Source of the DNA: Verrucomicrobiia bacterium | GTDB taxonomy: Bacteria > Verrucomicrobiota > Verrucomicrobiia > Limisphaerales > JADLHS01 | Direction of reading: 5' to 3' | DNA: 64,000 nt | Assembly: GCA_023953615.1 (NCBI GenBank) | Contig: JAMLJH010000001.1 | Location: forward strand, 971,360-1,035,359 | Shown: positions 27,464 through 34,811 of the stretch, one piece after another | How positions within the stretch are numbered: the first letter of the stretch is position 1 | Layout of the letters: every line of letters begins with the position of its first letter | Position numbers and translations under genes: made by a program | The notes under the pieces: generated by a model | Database searches by the model: none | What the model was told of the DNA's origin: nothing | Seen by the model: the letters and a program-made list of their open reading frames with translations, nothing else

Positions 27464-27882
27464 TTCCCGCCGTCTTTGATTGCAACATCATCATCGCGGG
27501 CCTCGGGTGGAGCGGCAACCCGCGCGCCTGCCTCAGTCTGGTTACGGGACAGCAAGTGCTGCTGTGCGTGACGCCGGACATTTGGGCCGAATACGAAAAA
27601 CGAGTCCCCGAAGTGCTGGCGGACAAGCAACCTGCCGCCGACCCGCAACCGTTCTTGGTCGAGCTGGTCCGCATCGCGAATTTCGTCAGTCCAGCCCCGT
27701 TGGGCAAGCAACGCAGCCGGGACGCAAAAGACGATCGTTATCTGGCCGGCGCGCTGGCGGCGGGTGCGAAATTCGTCGTCACCAATGACCGGGACTTGTT
27801 GGACTTGGAAAAGCCGTTTGGCGTCCGTATGGTGACCCCGATTCAATTTCTGCTTTACGTCCGGGGACAAACCACAGGTTAA
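27460..27882 (+). CDS. PIN-domain toxin (VapC-like)
   Basis: This 140-residue protein has the acidic PIN residues: the first Asp in IPAVFDCNIIIAG, a conserved Glu in WAEYEKRVPEVL, and the central acidic cluster in SRDAKDDRYLAGALAAG followed by FVVTNDRDLLDL. These give a metal-dependent RNase site. It forms a toxin-antitoxin operon with the RHH gene. The pairing of a ParD-type antitoxin with a PIN toxin is known, although ParD is more often paired with ParE. The pair lies in the decayed island beside tRNA-Asn. Confidence 0.87.
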   Translation: MIPAVFDCNIIIAGLGWSGNPRACLSLVTGQQVLLCVTPDIWAEYEKRVPEVLADKQPAADPQPFLVELVRIANFVSPAPLGKQRSRDAKDDRYLAGALAAGAKFVVTNDRDLLDLEKPFGVRMVTPIQFLLYVRGQTTG

Positions 27883-28691
27883 AATACCCGTCCGGTTTGA
27901 AAAACGCCCGTGTCCGCGTTGCAAGCGATGAACTGACCGCGTTCCAGGGCTTCGATTTCTTCCGGGTCAAAGTTAAACTCGCGTTCCATGACTTCCAGGG
28001 CGGGGGCGCTGGTCTGGCGAAAGCTGACGATCTCGGTGAATTGGCTCCGGATGCGGTTATGCAGCGAATTGAGGCCGTGCGAAGTCAAAGCGCAATCCAG
28101 CGCCACGCTGCGACCATCTTCCATGAGTCGGCAAAGCGGCTGGGGCTTTTGGCCTTCGGTCAGGAGCGCCAGTTCATCGGCCACGAATAGTTTCGTGAAG
28201 CCGAACATTTCGGAAACCTTCCAAGCGTAATTGCAAAAAAAATCGAACGCTTCGGGAAGCTGGCCGGGAAAGAGGCGATGCGGGTTGAACACAATCCAGC
28301 CGGTATCAATGGCGGCGTCCAATTCGTCGAACGTGCGCGCCGGCACGGCCCCCGCCAGGGCTTCAAACTCGCGCTTGTGGTCAAAGATGAACTTGTAGCG
28401 CGCGGACGCGCCCAGGGCGTAGCGGATTTGGTATTGGCTTTTGCCGTAGCCAGAATTTCCGCAGATAACGACCTTCGACGGGCGATGCGTGAAAATGGGG
28501 CGCGTGGCGCGTCCGTTGGCAAAGGCGCCCAACTGAGCGTGAGTCACCCGCAAATAATTTTGCGAACGTTGCGCCAGGGCTTTTGCCGTGAGGAACTCAT
28601 TACAGACGGAAACGACCGTGGCGCGCGGCGGCGCGGGAGAAGTTACGGGACTAACAACGGAAAACCCCTTAGCGGTCTGCACGGCTTCCAA
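27879..28691 (-). CDS. Chimeric ORF: integrase-like N terminus joined to a P-loop (HerA/FtsK-like) ATPase
   Basis: The frame is open from 28748; the track start is a TTG at 28691 (270 residues). Residues 1-60 resemble the SAM-like N-terminal domain of tyrosine recombinases (VCNEFLTAKALAQRSQNYLR). From about residue 70 the protein is a P-loop ATPase: Walker A VVICGNSGYGKSQYQ, IFDHKREF, Walker B LFVADELALL, and a sensor-like CALTSHGLNSLHNR. This resembles packaging or DNA-transfer ATPases of tailless or filamentous phages. The fusion may be natural or a deletion scar. It starts beside tRNA-Asn, a typical integrase position. Confidence 0.55.
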   Translation of the reverse strand: MEAVQTAKGFSVVSPVTSPAPPRATVVSVCNEFLTAKALAQRSQNYLRVTHAQLGAFANGRATRPIFTHRPSKVVICGNSGYGKSQYQIRYALGASARYKFIFDHKREFEALAGAVPARTFDELDAAIDTGWIVFNPHRLFPGQLPEAFDFFCNYAWKVSEMFGFTKLFVADELALLTEGQKPQPLCRLMEDGRSVALDCALTSHGLNSLHNRIRSQFTEIVSFRQTSAPALEVMEREFNFDPEEIEALERGQFIACNADTGVFQTGRVF

Positions 28692-28770
28692 AAGCGCGCG
28701 GGCGGCGCGCTCTATGCCGTCCAGTGACGGCCAGAGGAAGGATTGGCTTCACGTAAACCGTTGAAAAACA

Positions 28771-28845
28771 TGGCTCCAGAGGAAGGACTCGAACCTTCAA
28801 CCACACGGTTAACAGCCGCGTGCTCTACCATTGAGCTACTCTGGA
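28771..28845 (-). tRNA. tRNA-Asn (GTT)
   Basis: The minus strand folds as a complete cloverleaf. The acceptor is TCCAGAG with CTCTGGA, the D arm is GCTC/GAGC, the anticodon loop CTGTTAACC holds GTT, and the T arm GAAGG-TTCGAGT-CCTTC is followed by discriminator G and encoded CCA. Anticodon GTT and G73 fit asparagine. The 3' end faces the integrase-like ORF, so the gene is a likely integration site. Confidence 0.95.
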
Positions 28846-29169
28846 ACCCAAAGCGAATCGGACGCGCACTCTACAAATCACCTTTCACAACGTCAAATAA
28901 TTTCCCCGCCCAACCCCAGGGCTTCTCAGGAAAAATCATTTCTGTGGCAGAAAGGTAAATGGCCGACCTTCTCCATCACGGTCTGAGGCGAGCCGGATTC
29001 TTTCACACCTTTTGGCGGGACTGCCGGTATTACTTTGGCGGAGATTGCGACTGCTAATTCGTCAAAAAGTTAAAGTTTATCTGATTTCGCTCACTCTGAA
29101 TCTCCACAACGCGAAAGGAATCATTTTCTAGGTCCAGCACGGACCGCTCAAGGTAACGGAAGCGTTTGC
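28846..29169. other. RHS-associated debris between tRNA-Asn and the first RHS fragment
   Basis: No intact gene is visible. A minus-strand frame ending at 29054 encodes MLLSKRFRYLERSVLDLEND and a short tail FNFLTN, which looks like the C-terminal end of a lost gene. The frame continues into the RHS copy out of phase. A 33-bp imperfect repeat lies at 28996-29028; its partner is at 29921-29954. Confidence 0.4.
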
Positions 29170-29954
29170 TCAAAAGCATGACGCGAAGTGCGAACCCGCG
29201 CTGACATCCGTCACCGCCAACAACCCGCCCACGCCTCCGGCCCCTTGCATTGACCCGCTCAAATCCAGTCCCCATAGATAAGATTGCACGAGGGCAAAGG
29301 AACTGTTCAGCTTGGCAATCAGATTCCAGCCGTCATACAGAAACTTCTCCTCGGACAACACCGTGCTCGTGTCCAGATTGGTCACTTTCTTCCCAATCCG
29401 CCGTCCCCGCCAGTCATACGCAAACTCCAGCTTCCGTTTCGAGCCGTTCGGCGCGCCGCTGCGACTCTCCAGCTTCACCAGCCGGTTCTCCGCGTCCCAC
29501 GTGTAATCCCATCGCCCATCCTGCGTCAGATTCCCGTCGGCATCATACGTGAACGCTTCCGGCGTCTTGGGCACAAACACGTTCCCGCTCACCGTGGTCT
29601 CACCCGGCGCGGCGACACTGATTGATTGCCAGACCGGCACGGAACCGTTGGCCACCGTTAGTTCCTTGCGGAAGAACTCACCCTTGCGCCATGGCGCCGA
29701 ACTGTTGACGGTAATCGTGTTGTTGCCCAGCACCAACCCGGAGACCTCAAGGTAGCCCGGCACGGTACGGCTGGTGTATTGGTTCAATAACTTCATACGT
29801 GATTGCTTCTTGGCCATTTCAACTCAAACCAACTTTCAATTCAACTTAAACTTCGCAGCGCCAGGGCGGTGCGGCAGGCGCGGGTGACCGACTCACCCCG
29901 GCGCGGCCTGAGCGCCGCTAGATTCTTTCACACCGTTTGGGCGGGACACCGGCG
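28996..29954 (+). repeat. Imperfect direct repeats flanking the truncated RHS fragment
   Basis: Copies at 28996-29028 and 29921-29954 both begin GATTCTTTCACACC and continue through GGCGGGAC and CCGG. They flank the 29170-29817 RHS fragment on both sides. They could mark the ends of a duplicated or exchanged cassette, or be two copies of a small dispersed repeat. Confidence 0.45.
29170..29817 (-). pseudogene. RHS-repeat fragment, truncated at both ends
   Basis: The 215-codon frame has YD-repeat signatures: AFTYDADGNLTQDGRWDYTW, DAENRLVKLESRSGAPNGSK and FAYDWRGRRIGKKVTNLDTS. It ends abruptly (VSAGSHFASCF) exactly where the homologous gene at 30462-31844 continues with YDGNGNVMALL, so the core motif and any toxin domain have been lost. 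The N terminus does not look like a natural RHS start either. About 432 bp (29185-29616) are nearly identical to 31386-31817. Confidence 0.75.
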
Positions 29955-31817
29955 TTGCCTGTTCACATTGGAGCGGACGAACTGAACACGTAAACTCTGA
30001 CCGCGTCGCGAAATTGCATCGGATTTGAAACCTCCACCTGAAACTCACAAGGAGTTCGATTTTGGACTCCGGAAACAGGCAAGCGGAGCGGGTTGGTGGA
30101 ACTGGTGATTTCACCGCTGTAGAGTTCAACACGCACTCCCGGAGTGACGAGAGCGAACTTCCCATTCGCCTGTTTCATCTCGAAAGCCGACTGTCCACGA
30201 TTGATGACGCTGATTTGAACGCGTTGACTCTCAGCTTGCCTTTGAAACCCTTCGAATTCGATGTAGCGAGTTGACATCGTCAACGTCGTCTTGAAATTCG
30301 CGGGTGAGGATGACTGCGCTGGCACAGTGGTCACGAGCGACCGTTTGTCACCGAAGAAGATGGAGCATCCACAGAGCAGCAATGCCGATGCACAACACAA
30401 TGCAGCCCAGGGACGGAATGAATACGCAAACCTGACGACGGGTGTTCGCATGGATTTCCTTTCACCACGGCGCGTAAACAGGAGTCCAACCGGGATTTGA
30501 TACCGGTTCTGGATCTGTTCGTCCCGCAATCCATCCGCCGCCAATTGCATCAGGGTTTCTGCCAATCAGTTTCGCCATCTGGCGGATGAACGTGTTGCTA
30601 TTGTTCCCGAGCAACTGATACCAGGAGTTCGGCCAATGCGTTAGCGTGGTGGGGACATTGCCATTCGCGTCGGCTTGCTCCGCGTAAGCGTAACTAGACG
30701 CAGCGGCAACAATCTGCTTCCAGCCTTTCTCGCTGCTTCCCCTACCATTGTCCGCGTCCGAGTAAAGGACAAGCAACCGAGTCGCTGCCGAGGCTCTTTC
30801 AATGTAGCTGATTGGGACGAATACGAATGTGCGCTGCGGTGGCTCAGTTGGCTTCGGACGAACATAAAAGAAATGCCGATACGAGTGCCACGCAGTCCAC
30901 AATTGAACAGCGTCCGCGAATTGAGAACCCTTTGGCGGTGAGCCGGGCGAAAACCTGACTCCTTCATGGGGATCGTCGGAGCACGATGCTTTGTAGTAGC
31001 GAAGTGACATGTGAACCCCGATTCCCAACACAGGCATGGTTGGCACGGGTAATCCGCCGACAGCGATGAAGTCCTGTCCAAGTGGGTCAATCGTATTTGC
31101 AGGATCATTCCCGACGAAGCCATACAGGTTGACGCCCCCTTCCTCGGCGATGGGGTCACTGTTTGGCCACCTCCCCGTGCTTGCGTTGTAATATCTGTAG
31201 CCGTAGTAAAGATAGTCGGACTGGTCATCCTGATACTTCGTCGAGAATCGGAACGGATTGGTTTTAGCCATCACGCCCGTGGCGCGGAGGACTTCCCCAA
31301 ACGGCCCATGCTCGTATTGAGCGGTCAGCCCTGAGCCATCAGCTTTTAGCAAGGCCATCACATTCCCATTCCCATCATACGCGCAGAAGTGCGAACCCGC
31401 GCTGACATCGGTGATCGCGAGCAATCCACCCACACCCCCGGCCCCTTGCAAACTGCCACTCAAATCCAGTCCCCAGAGATAGGATTGCACGAGGGCAAAG
31501 GAACTGTTCAGCTTGGCAATCAGATTCCAGCCGTCATACAGAAACTTCTCCTCGGCCAACACCGTGCTCGTGTCCAGATTAGTGACCTTCTTCCCAATCC
31601 GCCGCCCCTGCCAGTCATACGCAAACTCCAGCTTGCGCTTCGAGCCGTTCGGCGCCCCGCTCCGGCTCTCGAGCTTCACCAGCCGGTTCTCCGCGTCCCA
31701 CGTGTAATCCCACCGCCCATCTTGCGTCAGATTCCCGTCATCGTCATACGTGAACGCTTCCGGCGTCTTGGGCACAAACACGTTCCCGCTCACCGTGGTC
31801 TCACCCGGCGCGGCGAC
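29185..31817 (-). repeat. 432-bp direct repeat of the RHS core (29185-29616 and 31386-31817)
   Basis: The two segments align at a constant offset of 2201 bp with no gaps that I can find. The shared blocks cover the VAAPGETT to VSAGSHF region of the RHS protein, with scattered substitutions in the last 100 bp. The repeat is long enough for homologous recombination, which would delete or swap the intervening tip and lipoprotein gene. Confidence 0.8.
29963..30451 (-). CDS. Small lipoprotein, candidate immunity protein for the RHS C-terminal domain
   Basis: The ATG at 30451 gives 162 residues with a lipoprotein signal ending in SALLLCGC. The mature part is beta-rich (TRYIEFEGFQRQAESQRVQI, then EFQVEVSNPMQF and DAVRVYVFSSS) and resembles no family I know. 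It starts 10 bp after the stop of the RHS gene on the same strand. A gene immediately following a polymorphic toxin tip is usually its immunity gene. A lipoprotein would suit a toxin acting in the periplasm or envelope. This role is an inference from position. Confidence 0.6.
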   Translation of the reverse strand: MRTPVVRFAYSFRPWAALCCASALLLCGCSIFFGDKRSLVTTVPAQSSSPANFKTTLTMSTRYIEFEGFQRQAESQRVQISVINRGQSAFEMKQANGKFALVTPGVRVELYSGEITSSTNPLRLPVSGVQNRTPCEFQVEVSNPMQFRDAVRVYVFSSSAPM

Positions 31818-31844
31818 GCTGTTGATTTGGTTCAACTGACTCAT
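30462..31844 (-). CDS. RHS-repeat core protein with unidentified C-terminal (toxin-like) domain
   Basis: This 460-residue protein starts inside an RHS repeat (MSQLNQINSVAAPGETTVSG), lacking the long N-terminal part of full RHS proteins. YD repeats lead to the core motif YGYRYYNASTGRWPNSDPI and NLYGFVGNDPANTIDPLGQD, the usual junction before the variable tip. The tip (about residues 258-460) contains GIGVHMSLRYYKAS and YQLLGNNSNTFIRQMAKL. I do not recognise it; a peptidase- or hydrolase-like fold is possible. It may be an orphan or silent tip cassette. A putative immunity lipoprotein follows. Confidence 0.75.
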   Translation of the reverse strand: MSQLNQINSVAAPGETTVSGNVFVPKTPEAFTYDDDGNLTQDGRWDYTWDAENRLVKLESRSGAPNGSKRKLEFAYDWQGRRIGKKVTNLDTSTVLAEEKFLYDGWNLIAKLNSSFALVQSYLWGLDLSGSLQGAGGVGGLLAITDVSAGSHFCAYDGNGNVMALLKADGSGLTAQYEHGPFGEVLRATGVMAKTNPFRFSTKYQDDQSDYLYYGYRYYNASTGRWPNSDPIAEEGGVNLYGFVGNDPANTIDPLGQDFIAVGGLPVPTMPVLGIGVHMSLRYYKASCSDDPHEGVRFSPGSPPKGSQFADAVQLWTAWHSYRHFFYVRPKPTEPPQRTFVFVPISYIERASAATRLLVLYSDADNGRGSSEKGWKQIVAAASSYAYAEQADANGNVPTTLTHWPNSWYQLLGNNSNTFIRQMAKLIGRNPDAIGGGWIAGRTDPEPVSNPGWTPVYAPW

Positions 31845-32041
31845 GGGTTCGGCAAAACCATTTTCAAGATTTCAACTCATGCCCGCGTTCTATGCAACTC
31901 ATCTTTCCGTCGCCGCTAAAGCTCTGGCACAGGCGCAGGCGCAGGCGGTGGCGCCGTCCCCGCGCCACCGTGGTTTGGAATGGTCTCGAAAATTTTTGGC
32001 TCAGACGGTTTTTGTCCCACCAAGCCAGACAAACTCCCGGC

Positions 32042-32227
32042 ATGAAATTGAAATTCTTTCGATTCTGGCGCCGCGGGGCGGCCGGGAAAACCGTGGTCAC
32101 TTTTGGCGCGGCGCGCCTGGTTCGCAGGTCCACGGGACAGGTCGAGCTGATCGGCGGCTCGCTGCACGAGCGCCAATGCGCGCAAGAGTGGGCTTCCCTG
32201 TTTCTCCACGAAGCCATCGTGGTTTAA
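32042..32227 (+). CDS. Small hypothetical protein, 61 aa
   Basis: The ATG at 32042 gives MKLKFFRFWRRGAAGKTVVT followed by RLVRRSTGQVELIGGSLHER and EWASLFLHEAIVV. I do not recognise a family, but the residue pattern is protein-like and ends precisely at the convergent cdd gene (4-bp overlap). A longer frame from 31892 begins with an Arg-rich stretch that is probably not translated. Confidence 0.5.
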   Translation: MKLKFFRFWRRGAAGKTVVTFGAARLVRRSTGQVELIGGSLHERQCAQEWASLFLHEAIVV

Positions 32228-32631
32228 CCCAGCGCCGCCGCTTTGAAAGCGGCCGGCAGCAGGTCGGCCACCTTGAACTCGCGCACCCGACCGAGGTGGT
32301 GGCTATCCGCCACATAGACTTTGGCGCGCGGCGCGTATTCTGCGAGAAGTTGACGGCACGCGCCACAAGGCGTGGCGCCGCCCCGGGTTCGGGCGACCAC
32401 CGCGATGGCGACGAATTCGCGCTTCCCCTCGGAGAGCGCCTTGAATAACGCGACTCGTTCCGCGCAACAGGTGAGTCCATAACTGGCGCTCTCGACGTTG
32501 ACGCCACTGATGATTTCGCCGCTTCGCGTCAACAGGGCGGCGCCGACCGAGAAATGGGAATAGGGGGCCACGGCAAATTTCCGCGCCCGCGCCGCGGCTT
32601 GAATCAAGGCGTGTCGGTCAGGTTTGGGCAT
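32224..32631 (-). CDS. cdd: Cytidine deaminase
   Basis: This 135-residue protein has the homotetrameric CDA motifs. PYSHFSVGAALLTRSGEIIS contains substrate residues, TCCAERVALFKALSEG holds the catalytic CAE, and GGATPCGACRQLLAEY holds the PCxxC zinc ligands. It deaminates cytidine and deoxycytidine to uridine in pyrimidine salvage. The start overlaps the end of the purine nucleoside phosphorylase gene by 14 bp, giving a nucleoside salvage operon. Confidence 0.94.
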   Translation of the reverse strand: MPKPDRHALIQAAARARKFAVAPYSHFSVGAALLTRSGEIISGVNVESASYGLTCCAERVALFKALSEGKREFVAIAVVARTRGGATPCGACRQLLAEYAPRAKVYVADSHHLGRVREFKVADLLPAAFKAAALG

Positions 32632-33469
32632 ACCCTTTGCCGAATTCGAGCAGCAGGCGGGCGCCGGTGGCTTTAACCCGTTCCGCCGTTTTGAGCACGT
32701 CCTGGTGCGAGAGCGGTTGGCGACTCAACCCCGCGCCAAGGTTGGTGAGACAGGAAAGCGCCGCCACGCGCAGGCCGAGTTGCCGCGCCACGATGGTTTC
32801 CGGCACGGTACTCATCCCGACGGCGTCCGCTCCCAGCCGGGCAAAGGCTTGAATCTCCGCAGGGGTTTCATAACTCGGACCATTCACCGCGAGATAAACC
32901 CCCTGACGAAGCGATACTTTAGCCGCGCGCGCCGCGCGGGACAGCAGCTTGCCCAATCCCGGATCGTAGGCCTGGGTCAAATCCACGAACCGCGAAAAAC
33001 CGGGAGTGGGACGGCCCCGCAACGGATTCGCTCCCATCAGATTGATGTGATCCGTCAATTGCATGAAATCACCGGGACGAAAGCGTCGGTTGATCGCGCC
33101 GGCGGCATTGGTCAGCAACAAATCCCGCACTCCGGCGGCCGCCAGCACGCGCACCGCGAACGTCACGCGATCCAGCGCGTACCCTTCATAATAATGCACG
33201 CGTCCGTTCAACACATAAACCGGCGTCGAACCGAGCGTGCCGATGATCAGTTCTCCCGCATGGCCCGCCACGCTGGTTTGCGGAAAGCCCTCCAGCTTCG
33301 CGTAAGGCAGGCGACTGACGACGAAAATTTCGGACAGCACCGATTGAAAACCGCTGCCCAGGACCAGTCCGAGCGTCGGGCGCAGGCGGCAATGCTTGAG
33401 CAAACGGTTGGCCGTGGCCCGAACCGCCGGGGCGGACACCGCAGGATTTACAAGTGGATTCGGTTTCAT
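32618..33469 (-). CDS. Purine nucleoside phosphorylase (trimeric PNP family)
   Basis: The ATG at 33469 gives 283 residues. Motifs are TLGLVLGSGFQSVLSE (phosphate loop), SVAGHAGELIIG, LNGRVHYYEGYALDRVTF, AVNGPSYETPAEIQAF and DAVGMSTVPETIVARQLG, with SHQDVL near the end. It cleaves purine nucleosides to base and (deoxy)ribose 1-phosphate. It is the first gene of the operon with cdd. An upstream frame (to 33574) lacks family similarity. Confidence 0.93.
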   Translation of the reverse strand: MKPNPLVNPAVSAPAVRATANRLLKHCRLRPTLGLVLGSGFQSVLSEIFVVSRLPYAKLEGFPQTSVAGHAGELIIGTLGSTPVYVLNGRVHYYEGYALDRVTFAVRVLAAAGVRDLLLTNAAGAINRRFRPGDFMQLTDHINLMGANPLRGRPTPGFSRFVDLTQAYDPGLGKLLSRAARAAKVSLRQGVYLAVNGPSYETPAEIQAFARLGADAVGMSTVPETIVARQLGLRVAALSCLTNLGAGLSRQPLSHQDVLKTAERVKATGARLLLEFGKGYAQT

Positions 33470-33558
33470 CAAACTTACCGTGACGTGCTCAAGGCTAATA
33501 AAAATCAAGGGGGCGTAGCGAGCGGAAGTTTTGCGGCATCCATCAAGTGAAATCCTTG

Positions 33559-34431
33559 ATGAACCATATCGCAATCCACCCAGGCGGCGAAACCGAACGA
33601 ACCAAGACCACAGCCATGTATCCGCAAACCAGAATCCTGACGGGGCGCTGGCGTTTCGTCCTCGGAGCGATCAGCATCACGAGTCTGCTGATCGTGGCGG
33701 AAGCGCGGCTGGGCCAACCAGCTTCGCCAGTCCGGTGGATCGGCTTCGGATTGATCGGGCTGTTACTCACGACGGCGGCGGCGTGGTGGCTGTGGCGATA
33801 TTTCACGCGGCAACTCGGGGAAGAACTGAAGCAACGCGACAAATCCTTCCAGGAACTTTTGGTTAACACATCGGATTTGATCCTCGTGACCGATAATCAG
33901 GGCGGCATTAAATATGTCAGTCCCTCGGTTACGCAAATCACCGGTCACGCAACACCACAACTGGTCGGGAACAGCCTCTACAAGTTTGTTCACAGCGGCG
34001 ATCTGCCCGGCGTTCAATCCGTCCTCGAAAAGCTCACGCTGAGCTGCGGCCAACCGCTTCACCTGGAATTTCGGTTGCGTCATGCGAACGGCAATTGGCA
34101 GTCGCTCCAGGCGGTGGGGCACAGCTTTTTCATTTGGGGCGCGCAGCAGTTCATCGCCCTCAATGCGCGCGATCAGACTGAAACCCGCAAACTGCAGGAG
34201 GAACTTCAGCGGACGCGAACTCAGGTCGGCTCCGGTCAATCCGTGCGCAGCGCGGCCCACGACATCAACAACACCCTGGCCGTCATCCAAATGCGGCTGG
34301 ACTTGCTCAAGCAGAGCAACCTGCCTCCGACAACTCTACAGGAATCCCTCGACGCCATCGAGAAGGCCAGCCGCCGCGCCGCCAACCTGACGCGGCAGTT
34401 GTTGACGCCCAACCAACCCCCCAAACTCTGA
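33559..34431 (+). CDS. Membrane PAS protein with a histidine-kinase-like dimerisation segment but no ATPase domain
   Basis: The start is uncertain: GTG at 33547, ATG at 33559 (used here, 290 residues) or ATG at 33616. Two membrane helices lie near the N terminus (FVLGAISITSLLIVAE and IGFGLIGLLLTTAAAWWLWR). A PAS domain follows (ELLVNTSDLILVTDNQGGIK, GHATPQLVGNSLYKFVHSGD). The C terminus has an H-box-like AAHDINNTLAVIQMRLDLLK and then stops at LLTPNQPPKL without HATPase_c. It may be a truncated sensor kinase or a phosphotransfer or sensing adaptor. Confidence 0.7.
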   Translation: MNHIAIHPGGETERTKTTAMYPQTRILTGRWRFVLGAISITSLLIVAEARLGQPASPVRWIGFGLIGLLLTTAAAWWLWRYFTRQLGEELKQRDKSFQELLVNTSDLILVTDNQGGIKYVSPSVTQITGHATPQLVGNSLYKFVHSGDLPGVQSVLEKLTLSCGQPLHLEFRLRHANGNWQSLQAVGHSFFIWGAQQFIALNARDQTETRKLQEELQRTRTQVGSGQSVRSAAHDINNTLAVIQMRLDLLKQSNLPPTTLQESLDAIEKASRRAANLTRQLLTPNQPPKL

Positions 34432-34535
34432 GCCACACGGGGCGGCAATATAATCCGCATGGCGCAGCCAGCGCCGAGGCGAAATCGCCTTTCGTCGTGA
34501 CGCGCCACCGGCGTTTTGGCATCAATGGGAGCGTC

Positions 34536-34808
34536 ATGAAGCTCGCATCGGTTGAAATTAAAGCCGCCCGCAAAGCGGTTCCCAATTGGGCCAAACGCGG
34601 CGCCACCATCTCGCGCACTTTTGTTTTCAAGGATTTTCGCGAGGCGATGAAGTTCGTCAATGCGGTTGCCAAAATCGCCGAGCGAGACCGGCATCATCCC
34701 GACATTGATGTGCGCTGGAACAAAGTAACGCTCGCGCTCACCACTCACGATGTCGGCGGCTTGACGCAAAACGATTTTGATTTGGCTCAAAAATTTAATC
34801 GCCTTTGA
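34536..34808 (+). CDS. 4a-hydroxytetrahydrobiopterin dehydratase (pterin-4a-carbinolamine dehydratase)
   Basis: The ATG at 34536 gives 90 residues. The family signature is present: FREAMKFVNAVAKIAERDRH with HHPDIDVRWNKVTLALTTHD (catalytic His pair) and GGLTQNDFDLAQKFN. The enzyme dehydrates the pterin-4a-carbinolamine formed by aromatic amino acid hydroxylases. It ends 3 bp before galK starts, so the two genes may share a transcript. No hydroxylase gene is in the window. Confidence 0.9.
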   Translation: MKLASVEIKAARKAVPNWAKRGATISRTFVFKDFREAMKFVNAVAKIAERDRHHPDIDVRWNKVTLALTTHDVGGLTQNDFDLAQKFNRL

Positions 34809-34811
34809 CCC

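Noticed and set aside
31892..32041. Upstream extension of the 61-residue hypothetical protein
   Set aside because: Arg-rich run looks like a shadow of a GC-rich, non-coding stretch.
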